Origin: Onishia taeanensis | Lineage (GTDB): Bacteria; Pseudomonadota; Gammaproteobacteria; Pseudomonadales; Halomonadaceae | Length of the DNA: 64,000 nt | Assembly: GCF_900100755.1 (NCBI RefSeq) | Contig: NZ_FNCI01000004.1 | Location: forward strand, 250,089 to 314,088 | Direction of reading: 5' to 3' | In this document: piece by piece, positions 8,535 to 18,087 of the stretch | Layout: each line of letters opens with the position of its first letter | Numbering within the stretch: position 1 is the stretch's first letter | The notes under the pieces: generated by a model | What the model saw: only the letters and a program-made list of their open reading frames with translations | The model's database searches: none | What the model was told of the DNA's origin: nothing | Translations under genes and position numbers: made by a program

Positions 8535-10487
8535 ATGCAAACAACAACGACACATACACCATCGCTGGACCTGATTTGCCTCGGCCGCGTCGCGGTGGAC
8601 CTGTACTCGGAACAGGTCGGCAGCCGCCTGGAAGACGTGGCCAGCTTCTCCAAGTATCTGGGTGGCAGCTCCGGCAATATGGCCTACGGTACCGCACGCC
8701 TCGGCCTGAAATCCGCCATGCTCTCCCGGGTCGGTAACGAGCAGATGGGCAATTTCGTGCGCGAGGAGCTCGCCCGTGCCGGCGTCGACGTGAGCGCACT
8801 ACAGACCGACCCCGAGCGCCATACTGGCCTGGTGCTGCTGGCCCTCAAGGATCGCGACAGTTTTCCGCTGCTATTCTATCGCCGTGACTGCGCCGACATG
8901 GCCATCGATCATGCGGCCATCGATCCGGCCTTCATTGCCCGAGCCAAGGCGCTGGCCATCACCGGCACCCACTTGTCCACCGACACCACTGCACGCGCCT
9001 GCCGCAAGGCACTGGATGCCGCCGCCGAGCATGGCGTCAAACGAGTCCTGGATATCGACTACCGCCCGGTACTGTGGGGGCTAACCTCACCCGGTGACGG
9101 CGAGACCCGCTTTATCGCTGACGAGGCCGTGACGGAGAACCTCAAGCCCTGGCTTGCCGACTTCGACCTGATCGTCGGCACCGAGGAAGAATTTCATATC
9201 GCCGGCGGCAGCACCTATACCCTCGCCGCACTGCGCGCGGTGCGCGAGGTCAGTAAAGCGACGCTGGTATGCAAGCTCGGCGCCCTGGGCTGTGTGGTGA
9301 TCGAAGGCGAGGTCCCACAGCGCCTCGAGGAGGGCATCCTCGTCGAAGGCGTCAAGGTTGAGGTGCTCAACGTGCTCGGCGCAGGCGACGCCTTCATGAG
9401 CGGGCTGCTGCGCGGCTGGCTGCGGGGCGAAGACTGGCAAACCAGCGCCATCTACGCCAATGCTTGCGGCGCACTGGTAGTCTCGCGCCACGGCTGTGCC
9501 CCAGCCATGCCCACCGAGGCCGAGTTATTTGACTATGTGGCCCGCCGAGACACGGTCAAGCGACCCGACCAGGATGCCGGCCTCAACCATTTGCATCGCG
9601 CCACGACCCGAGTACCCAAGGAATGGCCCATGGTTTGCGGCCTGGCCTTCGACCACCGCCGCCAGCTAACCGATATGGCTCGCGAGGTCCGTGCCGACCC
9701 CGCCCGCATCCCGGCTCTGAAGCAACTGCTGGTAAAAGCCGCCGAGGAAGGGGCCAGCCGTACCGGTCTCCCCACACCAGCGATCCTGGTCGATGACGTC
9801 TTCGGTCAGGACGCCCTGAACGATGCCACCGGTAAGGGCTGGTGGATCGGCCGCCCAGTGGAATTGCCGAGCTCCCGACCGCTTCGCTTCCAGCACGGCG
9901 ATGACCTAGGAAGCCGCCTCAAGCACTGGCCCCGGGAGCATATCATCAAGTGTTTGGTCTTCTACCACCCGGACGATCCGGTCGAACTACGCCTCGATCA
10001 GGAAGCCCGCCTGCGCCAACTCTATCAGGCAGCCTGCGCCAATGGTCTGGAGCTTCTGGTCGAGGTGATCCCACCTAACCAGGCCGACATCGACGACCAG
10101 ACCCTGGCCCGGGCCATTCAGCGCTTCTATCACCTCGGCATACGCCCCGACTGGTGGAAGCTCCCGACCCTGTCGGATACCGCCTGGGCAGCGGTCAGCC
10201 AAGCCATCGAGGCCCAGGACCCGCAATGTCGCGGCGTCGTGCTACTGGGGCTCGACGCTCCCATGGATGACATGAAGCGTGGCTTCACCGCGGCCGCCCG
10301 TCACCCCCAGTGCAAGGGCTTCACCGTCGGCCGCACGCTGTTTTCCGCCCCCAGTCGCGATTGGCTGGCCGGCACCATCGATGACGGCCAGCTGATCGAT
10401 CGGGTGGCCAGCAACTACGCCGAACTGATCCAGGCCTGGCAGCAACTGCGCAGCGCCCATCCCATCGCAGAGGACGCCCTGTCATGA
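8535..10487 (+). CDS. iolC: 5-dehydro-2-deoxygluconokinase fused to DUF2090 aldolase domain
   Basis: This 650-residue protein is a two-domain fusion. Residues 1 to about 325 are a PfkB-type kinase with the substrate loop GGSSGNMAYGTARLG and the catalytic motif GAGDAFMSG near residue 281. Residues about 345-645 are a DUF2090 domain that acts as the 5-dehydro-2-deoxyphosphogluconate aldolase. One polypeptide thus phosphorylates DKG and cleaves the product to malonate semialdehyde and dihydroxyacetone phosphate, which explains why no separate iolJ is present. GGAGAAACGAT precedes the ATG. It overlaps iolD by four bases. Confidence 0.93.
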   Translation: MQTTTTHTPSLDLICLGRVAVDLYSEQVGSRLEDVASFSKYLGGSSGNMAYGTARLGLKSAMLSRVGNEQMGNFVREELARAGVDVSALQTDPERHTGLVLLALKDRDSFPLLFYRRDCADMAIDHAAIDPAFIARAKALAITGTHLSTDTTARACRKALDAAAEHGVKRVLDIDYRPVLWGLTSPGDGETRFIADEAVTENLKPWLADFDLIVGTEEEFHIAGGSTYTLAALRAVREVSKATLVCKLGALGCVVIEGEVPQRLEEGILVEGVKVEVLNVLGAGDAFMSGLLRGWLRGEDWQTSAIYANACGALVVSRHGCAPAMPTEAELFDYVARRDTVKRPDQDAGLNHLHRATTRVPKEWPMVCGLAFDHRRQLTDMAREVRADPARIPALKQLLVKAAEEGASRTGLPTPAILVDDVFGQDALNDATGKGWWIGRPVELPSSRPLRFQHGDDLGSRLKHWPREHIIKCLVFYHPDDPVELRLDQEARLRQLYQAACANGLELLVEVIPPNQADIDDQTLARAIQRFYHLGIRPDWWKLPTLSDTAWAAVSQAIEAQDPQCRGVVLLGLDAPMDDMKRGFTAAARHPQCKGFTVGRTLFSAPSRDWLAGTIDDGQLIDRVASNYAELIQAWQQLRSAHPIAEDALS

Positions 10488-12334
10488 GCACCACTCGACT
10501 CACCATGGCCCAGGCACTGGTCAAGTACCTGGCCGCCCAGTACATCGAACTCGACGGCCGCGAGGAAGTACCGCTGTTTGCCGGCACATTCGCGATCTTC
10601 GGTCACGGTAACGTGGCCGGTCTCGGCGAGGCGCTCTATCAAGCCAAGGACCGCCTGCCGACCTATCGCGCCCACAACGAGCAAACCATGGCACATGCCG
10701 CCATCGCCTACGCCAGGGCCAACGGGCGGCGACGGATGATGGCGGTCACCAGCTCCATAGGCCCCGGCGCCGCCAACATGGTCACCGCCGCGGCGCTGGC
10801 CCATACCAACCGCCTGCCGGTACTGCTGCTGCCCGGCGACACCTTCGCCACCCGAGAGCCTGACCCGGTGCTGCAGCAACTCGAGCATTTCAATGACCCG
10901 ACGATCACCGTCAACGACTGCTTCCGCCCGGTGTCGCGCTACTTCGACCGCATCATGCGCCCGGAGCAGTTGCTGACCAGCCTGCCCCAAGCCATCGCCA
11001 CCCTGCTCGACCCCGAGCACTGCGGGCCGGCCACCCTGTCGCTGCCCCAGGATGTGCAGACCTTCAGCTATGACTTCCCGGAGCGCTTCTTCGAGCGACG
11101 CCTGCATCGCATTCGTCGCCCAGCACCCGAACTCCGGGAGTTCGAGACAGCTCTCGAGGCACTACGCAACGCCAAGCAGCCACTGATCATCGCCGGTGGC
11201 GGCGTACATTACGCCGGTGCCTGTCAGGCGCTGGATGACTTCGCCCGAGCTCACGGCATTCCCGTGGCCGAGACCCAGGCCGGCAAGGGTGCACTGCCCG
11301 ACGCCCATCCGCAAAGCGTCGGCGCCATCGGTGTCACCGGCAGCGCGGCCGCCAACTGCCTCTCCGAGCAGGCCGACGTAATACTGGCCGTGGGCACCCG
11401 CCTGCAGGACTTCACCACCGGCTCCCGGGCGCTGTTCGAGCGCGACGACCTGCGCTTAGTGGCCTTGAACGTCGGCCGCTTCGACAGTGCCAAGCACCAC
11501 GCCCTGCCCTTGAGCTGCGATGCCAAAGTGGGCCTCGAACAACTTTCCTCGGCGCTCGGCGACTGGCGTAGCGAAGATAAGTGGCGCGAGCAGGCCGGCG
11601 GCCTAAAGCGGGAATGGAAGGTAGTGGTAAACCACACCACCGCCGACGCCGGCCTTGCCCTACCCACCGACGCCCAAGTCATCGGAGCCGTGAATCGTCA
11701 AGCCGGCGACGACGGCACCGTGGTCTGCGCAGCAGGCGGTTTGCCCGGCGAGCTTCACAAGCTTTGGCAGGCAGCAGGCCCCAGCAGCTATCACGTCGAA
11801 TATGGCTTCTCCTGCATGGGCTATGAGATCGCCGGTGGCATGGGCGTGAAGATGGCAAAACCGGAGCGGGAGGTCTTCGTGATGGTCGGCGACGGCAGCT
11901 ATCTGATGCACAACTCAGAGCTCGCCACCTCGGTGATGCTCGGCCACAAGCTGATCGTGGTGGTGCTCGACAACCGCGGTTTCGGCTGTATCAACCGGCT
12001 GCAACACGCTACCGGCGGTGCCGGTTTCAACAACCTACTAAAAGACTGCCGGACGGTACCGGAGGGAGCGCCCAAGACCGACTTCGCCGCCCACGCCCGC
12101 GCTCTGGGCTGCCAGGCCGAATCGGTCAGCGGTATAGCAGCCCTGGAAGCCGCACTCGTCCGCGCCCGCCAGGCCTCGTCGACCTACGTGATCGCCATGG
12201 ACACCGACCCGCTGCCGAGCACCGCCGAAGGGGGCGCCTGGTGGGACGTCGCGGTACCGGAAGTCTCCGAGCGCGAGGAGGTTAACACGGCCTATCGCGG
12301 CTACGTCGAGGCCAAGACCCGTCAGCATCGCTGA
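10484..12334 (+). CDS. iolD: 3D-(3,5/4)-trihydroxycyclohexane-1,2-dione hydrolase
   Basis: This 616-residue thiamine-diphosphate enzyme opens the ring of the diketo-inositol intermediate to 5-deoxyglucuronate. The catalytic-glutamate region AHNEQTMAHAAIAYA and the cofactor segment VMVGDGSYLMHNSEL (GDGS with downstream N) are visible, in the normal order of the family: PYR domain, central domain, PP domain. The ATG overlaps the iolC stop as ATGA, so translation is coupled. The length is usual for IolD. Confidence 0.94.
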   Translation: MSTTRLTMAQALVKYLAAQYIELDGREEVPLFAGTFAIFGHGNVAGLGEALYQAKDRLPTYRAHNEQTMAHAAIAYARANGRRRMMAVTSSIGPGAANMVTAAALAHTNRLPVLLLPGDTFATREPDPVLQQLEHFNDPTITVNDCFRPVSRYFDRIMRPEQLLTSLPQAIATLLDPEHCGPATLSLPQDVQTFSYDFPERFFERRLHRIRRPAPELREFETALEALRNAKQPLIIAGGGVHYAGACQALDDFARAHGIPVAETQAGKGALPDAHPQSVGAIGVTGSAAANCLSEQADVILAVGTRLQDFTTGSRALFERDDLRLVALNVGRFDSAKHHALPLSCDAKVGLEQLSSALGDWRSEDKWREQAGGLKREWKVVVNHTTADAGLALPTDAQVIGAVNRQAGDDGTVVCAAGGLPGELHKLWQAAGPSSYHVEYGFSCMGYEIAGGMGVKMAKPEREVFVMVGDGSYLMHNSELATSVMLGHKLIVVVLDNRGFGCINRLQHATGGAGFNNLLKDCRTVPEGAPKTDFAAHARALGCQAESVSGIAALEAALVRARQASSTYVIAMDTDPLPSTAEGGAWWDVAVPEVSEREEVNTAYRGYVEAKTRQHR

Positions 12335-12458
12335 ACCACCTCCAGTGAGCGATCGCGGACTAACCAGCAATCACTAACTAACGAGCACTGACTCACACGC
12401 ACAATGAGCGGTCGCCTGACGCCATGCCGGCGGCCGCATCACCCTCAAGGAGCACGCC

Positions 12459-13358
12459 ATGACCATTCGCCTCGGCATCAATCCGCTGACCTGGACCAAC
12501 GACGACCTACCGAGCCTCGGCGGCGACACACCGCTTGAAACCTGCCTGACCGAAGGGCGTGAAGCGGGATTCTCAGGCTTCGAGCTTGGCCAGAAGTTTC
12601 CCCGCACCCCTGATGCACTCTCGAAAGTGCTGGGCGACCATGACCTGTCGCTGGTCTCCGGCTGGTACTCCAGCCGCCTGTTGGAGCGCAGCCCGGAGGA
12701 GGAAATCGAGGCGGTCAAGGATCACCTCAACCTGCTCAAGCAGTGCGGCGCCAAGGTCATGGTATTCTGCGAGGTCAGCCACTGTATCCATGGCGATCAG
12801 TCCCGCCCCGTGTCCCAGCGCCCGACCCTTGGCGAGGACGAATGGGCCCGGCTCACCGACGGCCTCAACGTGGTCGGCGACTACCTCAGGGAGCAGGGCG
12901 TGCACATGGCCTACCACCACCACCTCGGCACGGTAGTGGAAAGCCAGGCCGATATCGAACACATGATGGACGCCACGCGCGACTCTGTGGGCCTGCTGCT
13001 CGACTTTGGGCATCTGGTTGGTGCCGGCGGTGATCCGCTCACCATCGCTCAGCGCTATGCCTCGCGCATCAAGCACGTGCACTGCAAGGACATGCGTTTC
13101 CCTGTCCTGAACGAACTGCGCAACCGCGACAAGAGCTTCCTTGATGGGGTGCTCGATGGCCTCTTCACTGTCCCGGGAGACGGCAATATCGACTTCGCGC
13201 CCACCCTAATGGCGCTTCGCGAGAGCGGCTATGAGGGCTGGCTGGTGGTAGAGGCCGAGCAGGATCCTAAGGTGGCCGACCCTCTGGCCTATGCGCGCCT
13301 GGGCTATCGCAACCTGCACGCTCTGGCCGAGCAGGCCGGCTTCACGATCGACAAGTAG
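12459..13358 (+). CDS. iolE: myo-inosose-2 dehydratase
   Basis: The 299-residue TIM-barrel protein dehydrates scyllo-inosose to the trihydroxycyclohexanedione substrate of IolD. The family patterns GINPLTWTNDDLPSLGG at the N-terminus, AYHHHLGTVVE, LLLDFGHLVGAGG and HVHCKDMR carry the probable metal-binding residues. AAGGAGCACGCC precedes the ATG. It is separated from iolD by 124 bases with no clear terminator, so it may still be on the same transcript. Confidence 0.94.
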   Translation: MTIRLGINPLTWTNDDLPSLGGDTPLETCLTEGREAGFSGFELGQKFPRTPDALSKVLGDHDLSLVSGWYSSRLLERSPEEEIEAVKDHLNLLKQCGAKVMVFCEVSHCIHGDQSRPVSQRPTLGEDEWARLTDGLNVVGDYLREQGVHMAYHHHLGTVVESQADIEHMMDATRDSVGLLLDFGHLVGAGGDPLTIAQRYASRIKHVHCKDMRFPVLNELRNRDKSFLDGVLDGLFTVPGDGNIDFAPTLMALRESGYEGWLVVEAEQDPKVADPLAYARLGYRNLHALAEQAGFTIDK

Positions 13359-13459
13359 GCCGCCCGCGATGCCATCGCCTGGCTCTGAGCAACTCATGGC
13401 AGGCGTCATCGCCATTCGATACGAATGTTCGATGACGCAGATATTCGGCGCCATGGGTC

Positions 13460-13502
13460 TTTAACGACCATCAATCTTTGACGACCCCTCAGTATTTGAC
13501 GA
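13460..13502 (+). repeat. three TTTRACGA direct repeats before iolA
   Basis: The octamer TTTAACGA at 13460 and two copies of TTTGACGA at 13477 and 13495 are spaced by 17 and 18 bases in the 158-base leader of iolA. The spacing is near two helical turns, which could suit a regulator or be chance. They do not resemble the TGGAA-N6-TTCCA sites of the locus. Confidence 0.3.
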
Positions 13503-13516
13503 AATAGGTATCCGAC

Positions 13517-15019
13517 ATGCACCAGATTCACCACTTCCTCAACGGCAGCATTGTCGAGGGCCGCAGCGAGCGCTACGCTCCGGTCTTCAACCCGGCCACT
13601 GGCGAGCAAAGCGCCCAGGTCGCACTGGCTACCGCCGACGAAACCCGCGATGCGGTGCGCATCGCCAATGACGCCTTCGCCAGTTGGTCCAAGATCTCGC
13701 CTCTCAAGCGCTCGCGCATCCTCTTCAAGTTCAAGACCCTGGTCGAGGCCCATACCGACGAGCTGGCGGCCATGATCTCCCGCGAGCACGGCAAGGTATT
13801 CTCCGATGCCAAGGGCGAGGTAACACGGGGTCTGGAGGTCGTCGAATTTGCCTGCGGCATCCCGCACCTGCAGAAGGGCGAGCACTCCATGAACGTCGGC
13901 ACCGGCGTGGATAGCTACTCGATGATGCAGCCGCTGGGCGTCTGTGCCGGCATCTCGCCGTTCAACTTCCCGGCCATGGTGCCGATGTGGATGTTTCCCA
14001 TCGCCCTGGCCTGCGGCAATACCTTCATCATGAAGCCGTCCGAGAAGGACCCTTCCACGCCCATGCGCTTGGCCGAGCTGCTCAAAGAGGCCGGGCTGCC
14101 CGACGGCATTTTCAATGTAGTCAACGGCGACAAGGAGTCGGTGGACGTGCTGCTCACCGACGAACGGGTTCAGGCGGTTAGCTTCGTCGGTTCCACCCCC
14201 ATCGCCGAGTACATCTATGCCACGGCCTCGGCCCACGGCAAGCGGGTTCAGGCACTGGGCGGGGCCAAGAACCATATGGTCATCATGCCCGATGCCGACC
14301 TGGACCAAGCGGTCGACGCACTGATGGGGGCGGCCTACGGCAGCGCCGGCGAGCGCTGCATGGCAATCTCGGTGGCGGTGCCAGTGGGTGAAGAAACTGC
14401 CGAGCGCCTGCGGGAAAAGCTCATCGCCCGTCTTGAGACGTTGCGTGTTGGTCCGGGTCTAGTCGACGGCCCCGACAACGACATGGGGCCGCTAGTCACC
14501 AAAGAGCACCTGGAGAAGGTCAAGGGCTATATCGCCACCGGCGTCGAGGAAGGCGCGGAGCTGGTGGTGGATGGCCGAGAAACCACCATCGAAGGCGCCG
14601 GCAATGGCTACTTCGTCGGCGGCTCGCTGTTCGATCATGTCACACCAGGCATGCGCATCCACACAGAAGAGATCTTCGGCCCAGTGCTGGCCATCACCCG
14701 CGCTGCCAGCTTCGACAGCGCCGTTGCCATGATCAATGACCACGAGTTCGGCAACGGTACCGCCATCTTCACCCGCGACGGCGATGCCGCTCGCCAGTTC
14801 TGCGAGCAAATCCAAGTCGGCATGGTCGGCGTCAACGTACCGATCCCGGTACCCATGGCCTTCCATAGCTTCGGCGGCTGGAAGCGCTCGCTGTTCGGCC
14901 CCCTGCACATGCACGGGCCTGATGGCGTGCGCTTCAATACCCGCATGAAGACCATCACCCAGCGCTGGCCCAGCGGTATCCGCGAAGAAACCAACCACTT
15001 CACCATGCCCACTCTCTAG
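13517..15019 (+). CDS. iolA: (methyl)malonate-semialdehyde dehydrogenase
   Basis: The 500-residue CoA-acylating aldehyde dehydrogenase (MmsA/IolA) converts malonate semialdehyde to acetyl-CoA, the last inositol step, and often also methylmalonate semialdehyde to propionyl-CoA. The NAD-binding segment AGISPFNFPAMVPMWMFP, the FVGSTPIAEYIY region and the catalytic cysteine at codon 281 in GSAGERCMAI are present. It ends the plus-strand iol unit and is followed by a strong stem-loop. Confidence 0.92.
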   Translation: MHQIHHFLNGSIVEGRSERYAPVFNPATGEQSAQVALATADETRDAVRIANDAFASWSKISPLKRSRILFKFKTLVEAHTDELAAMISREHGKVFSDAKGEVTRGLEVVEFACGIPHLQKGEHSMNVGTGVDSYSMMQPLGVCAGISPFNFPAMVPMWMFPIALACGNTFIMKPSEKDPSTPMRLAELLKEAGLPDGIFNVVNGDKESVDVLLTDERVQAVSFVGSTPIAEYIYATASAHGKRVQALGGAKNHMVIMPDADLDQAVDALMGAAYGSAGERCMAISVAVPVGEETAERLREKLIARLETLRVGPGLVDGPDNDMGPLVTKEHLEKVKGYIATGVEEGAELVVDGRETTIEGAGNGYFVGGSLFDHVTPGMRIHTEEIFGPVLAITRAASFDSAVAMINDHEFGNGTAIFTRDGDAARQFCEQIQVGMVGVNVPIPVPMAFHSFGGWKRSLFGPLHMHGPDGVRFNTRMKTITQRWPSGIREETNHFTMPTL

Positions 15020-15062
15020 GCAATGTTTCGCTACGTGCAGACACCATGAGGATTGCCTAAAC

Positions 15063-15097
15063 GACGACGCCCACCATTTTTTATGGCGGGCGTCGTC
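15063..15097. terminator. stem-loop between iolA and the convergent qor gene
   Basis: A 15-base stem with one mismatch (15063-15077 with 15083-15097) closes a five-T loop between two convergent genes. T-rich stretches follow on the plus side. It probably ends the iolA transcript and may serve the minus-strand gene as well. Confidence 0.65.
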
Positions 15098-15128
15098 ATG
15101 TCGGCCGTTTTATTCCCCCTTCAGCGGG

Positions 15129-16106
15129 TCAGGGCACCAGGATCGTCGAGCCGGTGGTCTGGCGGGCGGCCAGGGCCTCCTGGGCCTTGGCCGCGTCGGC
15201 CAGCGCAAAGCGTTGGCCGATATCGATGCTGATCTTGCCGCTCTCGAGCATCGCGAAGAGTTCCTCGCTCATGGCCTCAAGCCGCTCGCGGGTATCGGCA
15301 TAGCCATTGAGACTCGGACGAGTGACGAAGAGCGAGCCTTTCTGGTTGAGGATGCCGATATTGACGCCCTCCACCGGCCCCGAGGCGTTGCCGAAACTGA
15401 CCATCAGGCCACGCTTCTTGAGGCAATCCAGCGACATCTCCCAGGTGTCCTTGCCGACCGAGTCATAGACCACATCGACCATCGCGCCACCAGTGAGCTC
15501 GCGCACGCGTTCGACGACGTTCTCCTTGGTGTAGTCGATGGTCGCCCAGGCGCCATTCTTCTCGGCAAGCGCCGCCTTCTCGGGTGAGCTGACGGTACCA
15601 ATCAGCTTCACGCCGAGCGACTTAGCCCACTGACAGGCGATCGAACCGACACCGCCGGCGGCAGCATGGAAGAGAATGGTCTCGCCACCCTGAAGCGGAT
15701 AGGTCTGGCGCAGCAGGTACTGCACCGTGAGGCCCTTGAGCATCGAAGCGGCGGCAGTCTCTACGTCTACGCCATCAGGCAGGCAGACGACCTTCTCGGC
15801 AGGCAGCGTATGAAGCTCGCCATAGGCCCCCAGAGGCCCTTGCGCATAGGCGACCCGATCACCGACCTTGAGATGCGTCACCCCCTCGCCGACGGCATCG
15901 ACTACGCCAGCGCCCTCGGTACCCAGGCCCGAGGGTAGAGACGGCACCGGATAGAGGCCGGTACGCACATAGATGTCGATGAAGTTGAGCCCCACCGCCT
16001 GGTTGCGAACCCGCACTTCTCCTGCCCCGGGCTCTGCGGGGGTGAAATCGATGAACTCGAGAACCTCTGGGCCGCCAGTGCTGGCGAGCTGAATGCGCTT
16101 GGCCAT
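15129..16106 (-). CDS. qorA: NADPH:quinone oxidoreductase
   Basis: This 325-residue medium-chain dehydrogenase/reductase lacks the catalytic zinc ligands and has the QOR patterns VGLNFIDIYVRTGLY and LFHAAAGGVGSIACQWAK, the latter being the NADPH-binding glycine-rich loop. It reduces quinones by one electron in the cytoplasm. The length and start (MAKRIQL) match the bacterial QorA family. It converges on iolA across the shared stem-loop and has no functional link to it. Confidence 0.88.
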   Translation of the reverse strand: MAKRIQLASTGGPEVLEFIDFTPAEPGAGEVRVRNQAVGLNFIDIYVRTGLYPVPSLPSGLGTEGAGVVDAVGEGVTHLKVGDRVAYAQGPLGAYGELHTLPAEKVVCLPDGVDVETAAASMLKGLTVQYLLRQTYPLQGGETILFHAAAGGVGSIACQWAKSLGVKLIGTVSSPEKAALAEKNGAWATIDYTKENVVERVRELTGGAMVDVVYDSVGKDTWEMSLDCLKKRGLMVSFGNASGPVEGVNIGILNQKGSLFVTRPSLNGYADTRERLEAMSEELFAMLESGKISIDIGQRFALADAAKAQEALAARQTTGSTILVP

Positions 16107-16377
16107 GAAATATCTTCCTTGTGTTCTTGTGTTGAAACATGCGTGAACAGGGTAAAGAAACTACATCTATCCAAGCGCCCGCAACGCAAGGGGTCAAGCT
16201 CGCCATTAGCAACAACCGCCGGGACAACAGCGGTTGCTATCTTGCTTGTTATGACTAGAAGGCATAACGAGAGCCATGCCCAATTATCCTGACAAGGGGC
16301 CTAACTGAGGAAGCTTATCGCCGGGACGACTGACAGCGTAGTGGCTTTGCAACGCCATCGTTTAGGGCTCAACTGGC

Positions 16378-16950
16378 TTACAGCGTGGTCGGAAAGGATT
16401 CAAGCCCGCGCACAAAACGTGACTTGTAGCTCTCGAAGACCTCTTTATCTTGCTTGAAAGAGGCCACCACCGAGCCCTCATCGAAGGCGAGGGTGCGCGT
16501 TACGTCATCAAGCCCCTCGGCCGGATGCTGGGCACCGAGCCCGATGCGCCGCCCCTGCTCGCCATCAAACCAGCGCTTGATACCGGCGTCGCGGAACATG
16601 GTCTCCTGCTTGGAATCGGTGGCCACCACCTTCAGCGGCGCCCTGAGGGCCAATTCCTGCACCAGGCGCTGGACGGGGTTTGCCACGCTGCTCTCCTCGA
16701 GGGCGCTGAGCAACGACACCTCCATGCCCTGGCCCGCCTCATCCAGCACCAGCAGCGCCAGGGCAACCGGGCGCGACTGATTGTCGACCAGCGCAAACAC
16801 GCGGGCGGCCTCCTGCTTGACCAGCACGCCTAAGGTGCCAGCAAAGGTCGCCAGTGGCGCCAGACCGGCCTGGTGGCCGTAGACCTCGGCACACAACCGG
16901 GCGAGGCAGGACTCGCGTTGCTGAACGTTATTGACGTGCACGACTCTCAT
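16378..16950 (-). CDS. protein of unknown function, 190 residues
   Basis: I do not recognise a named family. The sequence has an alternating sheet/helix pattern, with AARVFALVDNQSRPVALALLVLDEAGQGMEVSLLSALEE cut into short strands around residues 48-90, that loosely resembles the N-terminal half of an acetyltransferase fold; the acyl-CoA loop is not visible. It is soluble, with no signal peptide or membrane segment. It stands alone between qor and the glycerophosphodiesterase. The codon use is like its neighbours, so it is probably a genuine gene. Confidence 0.55.
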   Translation of the reverse strand: MRVVHVNNVQQRESCLARLCAEVYGHQAGLAPLATFAGTLGVLVKQEAARVFALVDNQSRPVALALLVLDEAGQGMEVSLLSALEESSVANPVQRLVQELALRAPLKVVATDSKQETMFRDAGIKRWFDGEQGRRIGLGAQHPAEGLDDVTRTLAFDEGSVVASFKQDKEVFESYKSRFVRGLESFPTTL

Positions 16951-17145
16951 CGACTTACCCCTATCGCAGCACCCGCCAGCGCGGGCCTTGATGTAAAAAA
17001 GCCGCAGCCTAGCACAGTCAGGCGCCGCTGGCCCCGTTCCCTAGTTCCACAGCTGAATGCTGGACCAAGCGATTCATCGGCACTGCACTGCCCGCCCCAT
17101 ATCGTTTAGTCTGAAAACCGTCCCCTCCCGCTCAGGAGCCACCAC

Positions 17146-17943
17146 ATGTCGGCCTCTTCCAACGCTGCGCCAGAGGCGTTGTCGCCCTCCCCCATGGCAG
17201 CGCTGCCGCGGCTGATCGCTCATCGCGGCCTTTCGGCTAGCGCACCGGAAAACACCCTTGCCGCGGTGCGAGCCGCCCATGAGGCCGGCATCACCTGGGT
17301 GGAGCTGGACGTCCAACTGCTCGCCGACGGCACGCCGGTCATCTGGCACGACGCCACCCTCAAGCGTTGCTCGAATGGCCGCGGCCGGCTGGCGAAACTC
17401 AGCCTTGCCGAGGCCCGGCGGCTGGACGTGGGCGCCTGGTTCGACGCGGCCTTCACCGGGGAGCGCATGGCGACCCTAGACGAGATGCTCGCGCTGATCG
17501 ACACCCTGAGCATGGGGCTCAATCTGGAACTCAAACTCGCCCGTGGCCGCGACCCGGCGGCGCTTGCCGAGGCGGCAGTGCCCAGGGCCATGGCAAAGCT
17601 GCCCACCACACGGCTGATCGTCTCCTCCTTTTCTGGCCCGGCCCTCGAGGCCGCCCGGGGACTCGAGCCAGACCCCACGCGGCTCAGGCTCGGCCGGCTC
17701 TACGACAAGATAGCCAAGGGCTGGGAAGCGGAGGCGCGCAGTCTCGAGGCATTCAGCGTGCACGGAGACTGGACGCGGCTGACCGAAGCTCGCGCCCGGG
17801 CGATCAAGGCCGCCGGCTATCGGTTGATCTGCTACACCGCCAACGACCCAGAGGCCTTCGCACCGCTCTGGCAATGGGGGGTCGATGCGGCCATCAGCGA
17901 CGACCCGCGACGCTTTTGCGGCCGGCTGCCCGATGCCGTCTAG
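17146..17943 (+). CDS. ugpQ: glycerophosphodiester phosphodiesterase
   Basis: This 265-residue GDPD enzyme hydrolyses glycerophosphodiesters to glycerol-3-phosphate and an alcohol. The catalytic segment IAHRGLSASAPENT (His, Glu and Asn near residues 25-38) and the metal site WVELDVQLLADGTPVIWHD (Glu, Asp, His) are intact. It has no signal peptide, so a cytoplasmic UgpQ-like role is likely. An inverted repeat, CCATCTAG with CTAGATGG at about 17949-17975, lies just after the stop but has no T run. Confidence 0.88.
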   Translation: MSASSNAAPEALSPSPMAALPRLIAHRGLSASAPENTLAAVRAAHEAGITWVELDVQLLADGTPVIWHDATLKRCSNGRGRLAKLSLAEARRLDVGAWFDAAFTGERMATLDEMLALIDTLSMGLNLELKLARGRDPAALAEAAVPRAMAKLPTTRLIVSSFSGPALEAARGLEPDPTRLRLGRLYDKIAKGWEAEARSLEAFSVHGDWTRLTEARARAIKAAGYRLICYTANDPEAFAPLWQWGVDAAISDDPRRFCGRLPDAV

Positions 17944-18087
17944 CGAATCCATCTAGGTGAAATCTGGCTAGATGGGGCACAATTCCTGGCAAGAATTGAT
18001 CTGGATCAAGCCGGCGCGACACTCTGGTCAAGAACGTCACCCAGGTGCCGATGACGTTTCATGACTTCCCACGGACCGGAGATGTGC

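Noticed and set aside
13406-14308. A 300-codon minus-strand frame opposite iolA
   Set aside because: It overlaps the NAD-binding half of IolA entirely and has no recognisable fold or ribosome site.
17949-17975. CCATCTAG/CTAGATGG inverted repeat after the glycerophosphodiesterase as a terminator
   Set aside because: The loop is long and there is no T run after the stem on either strand.
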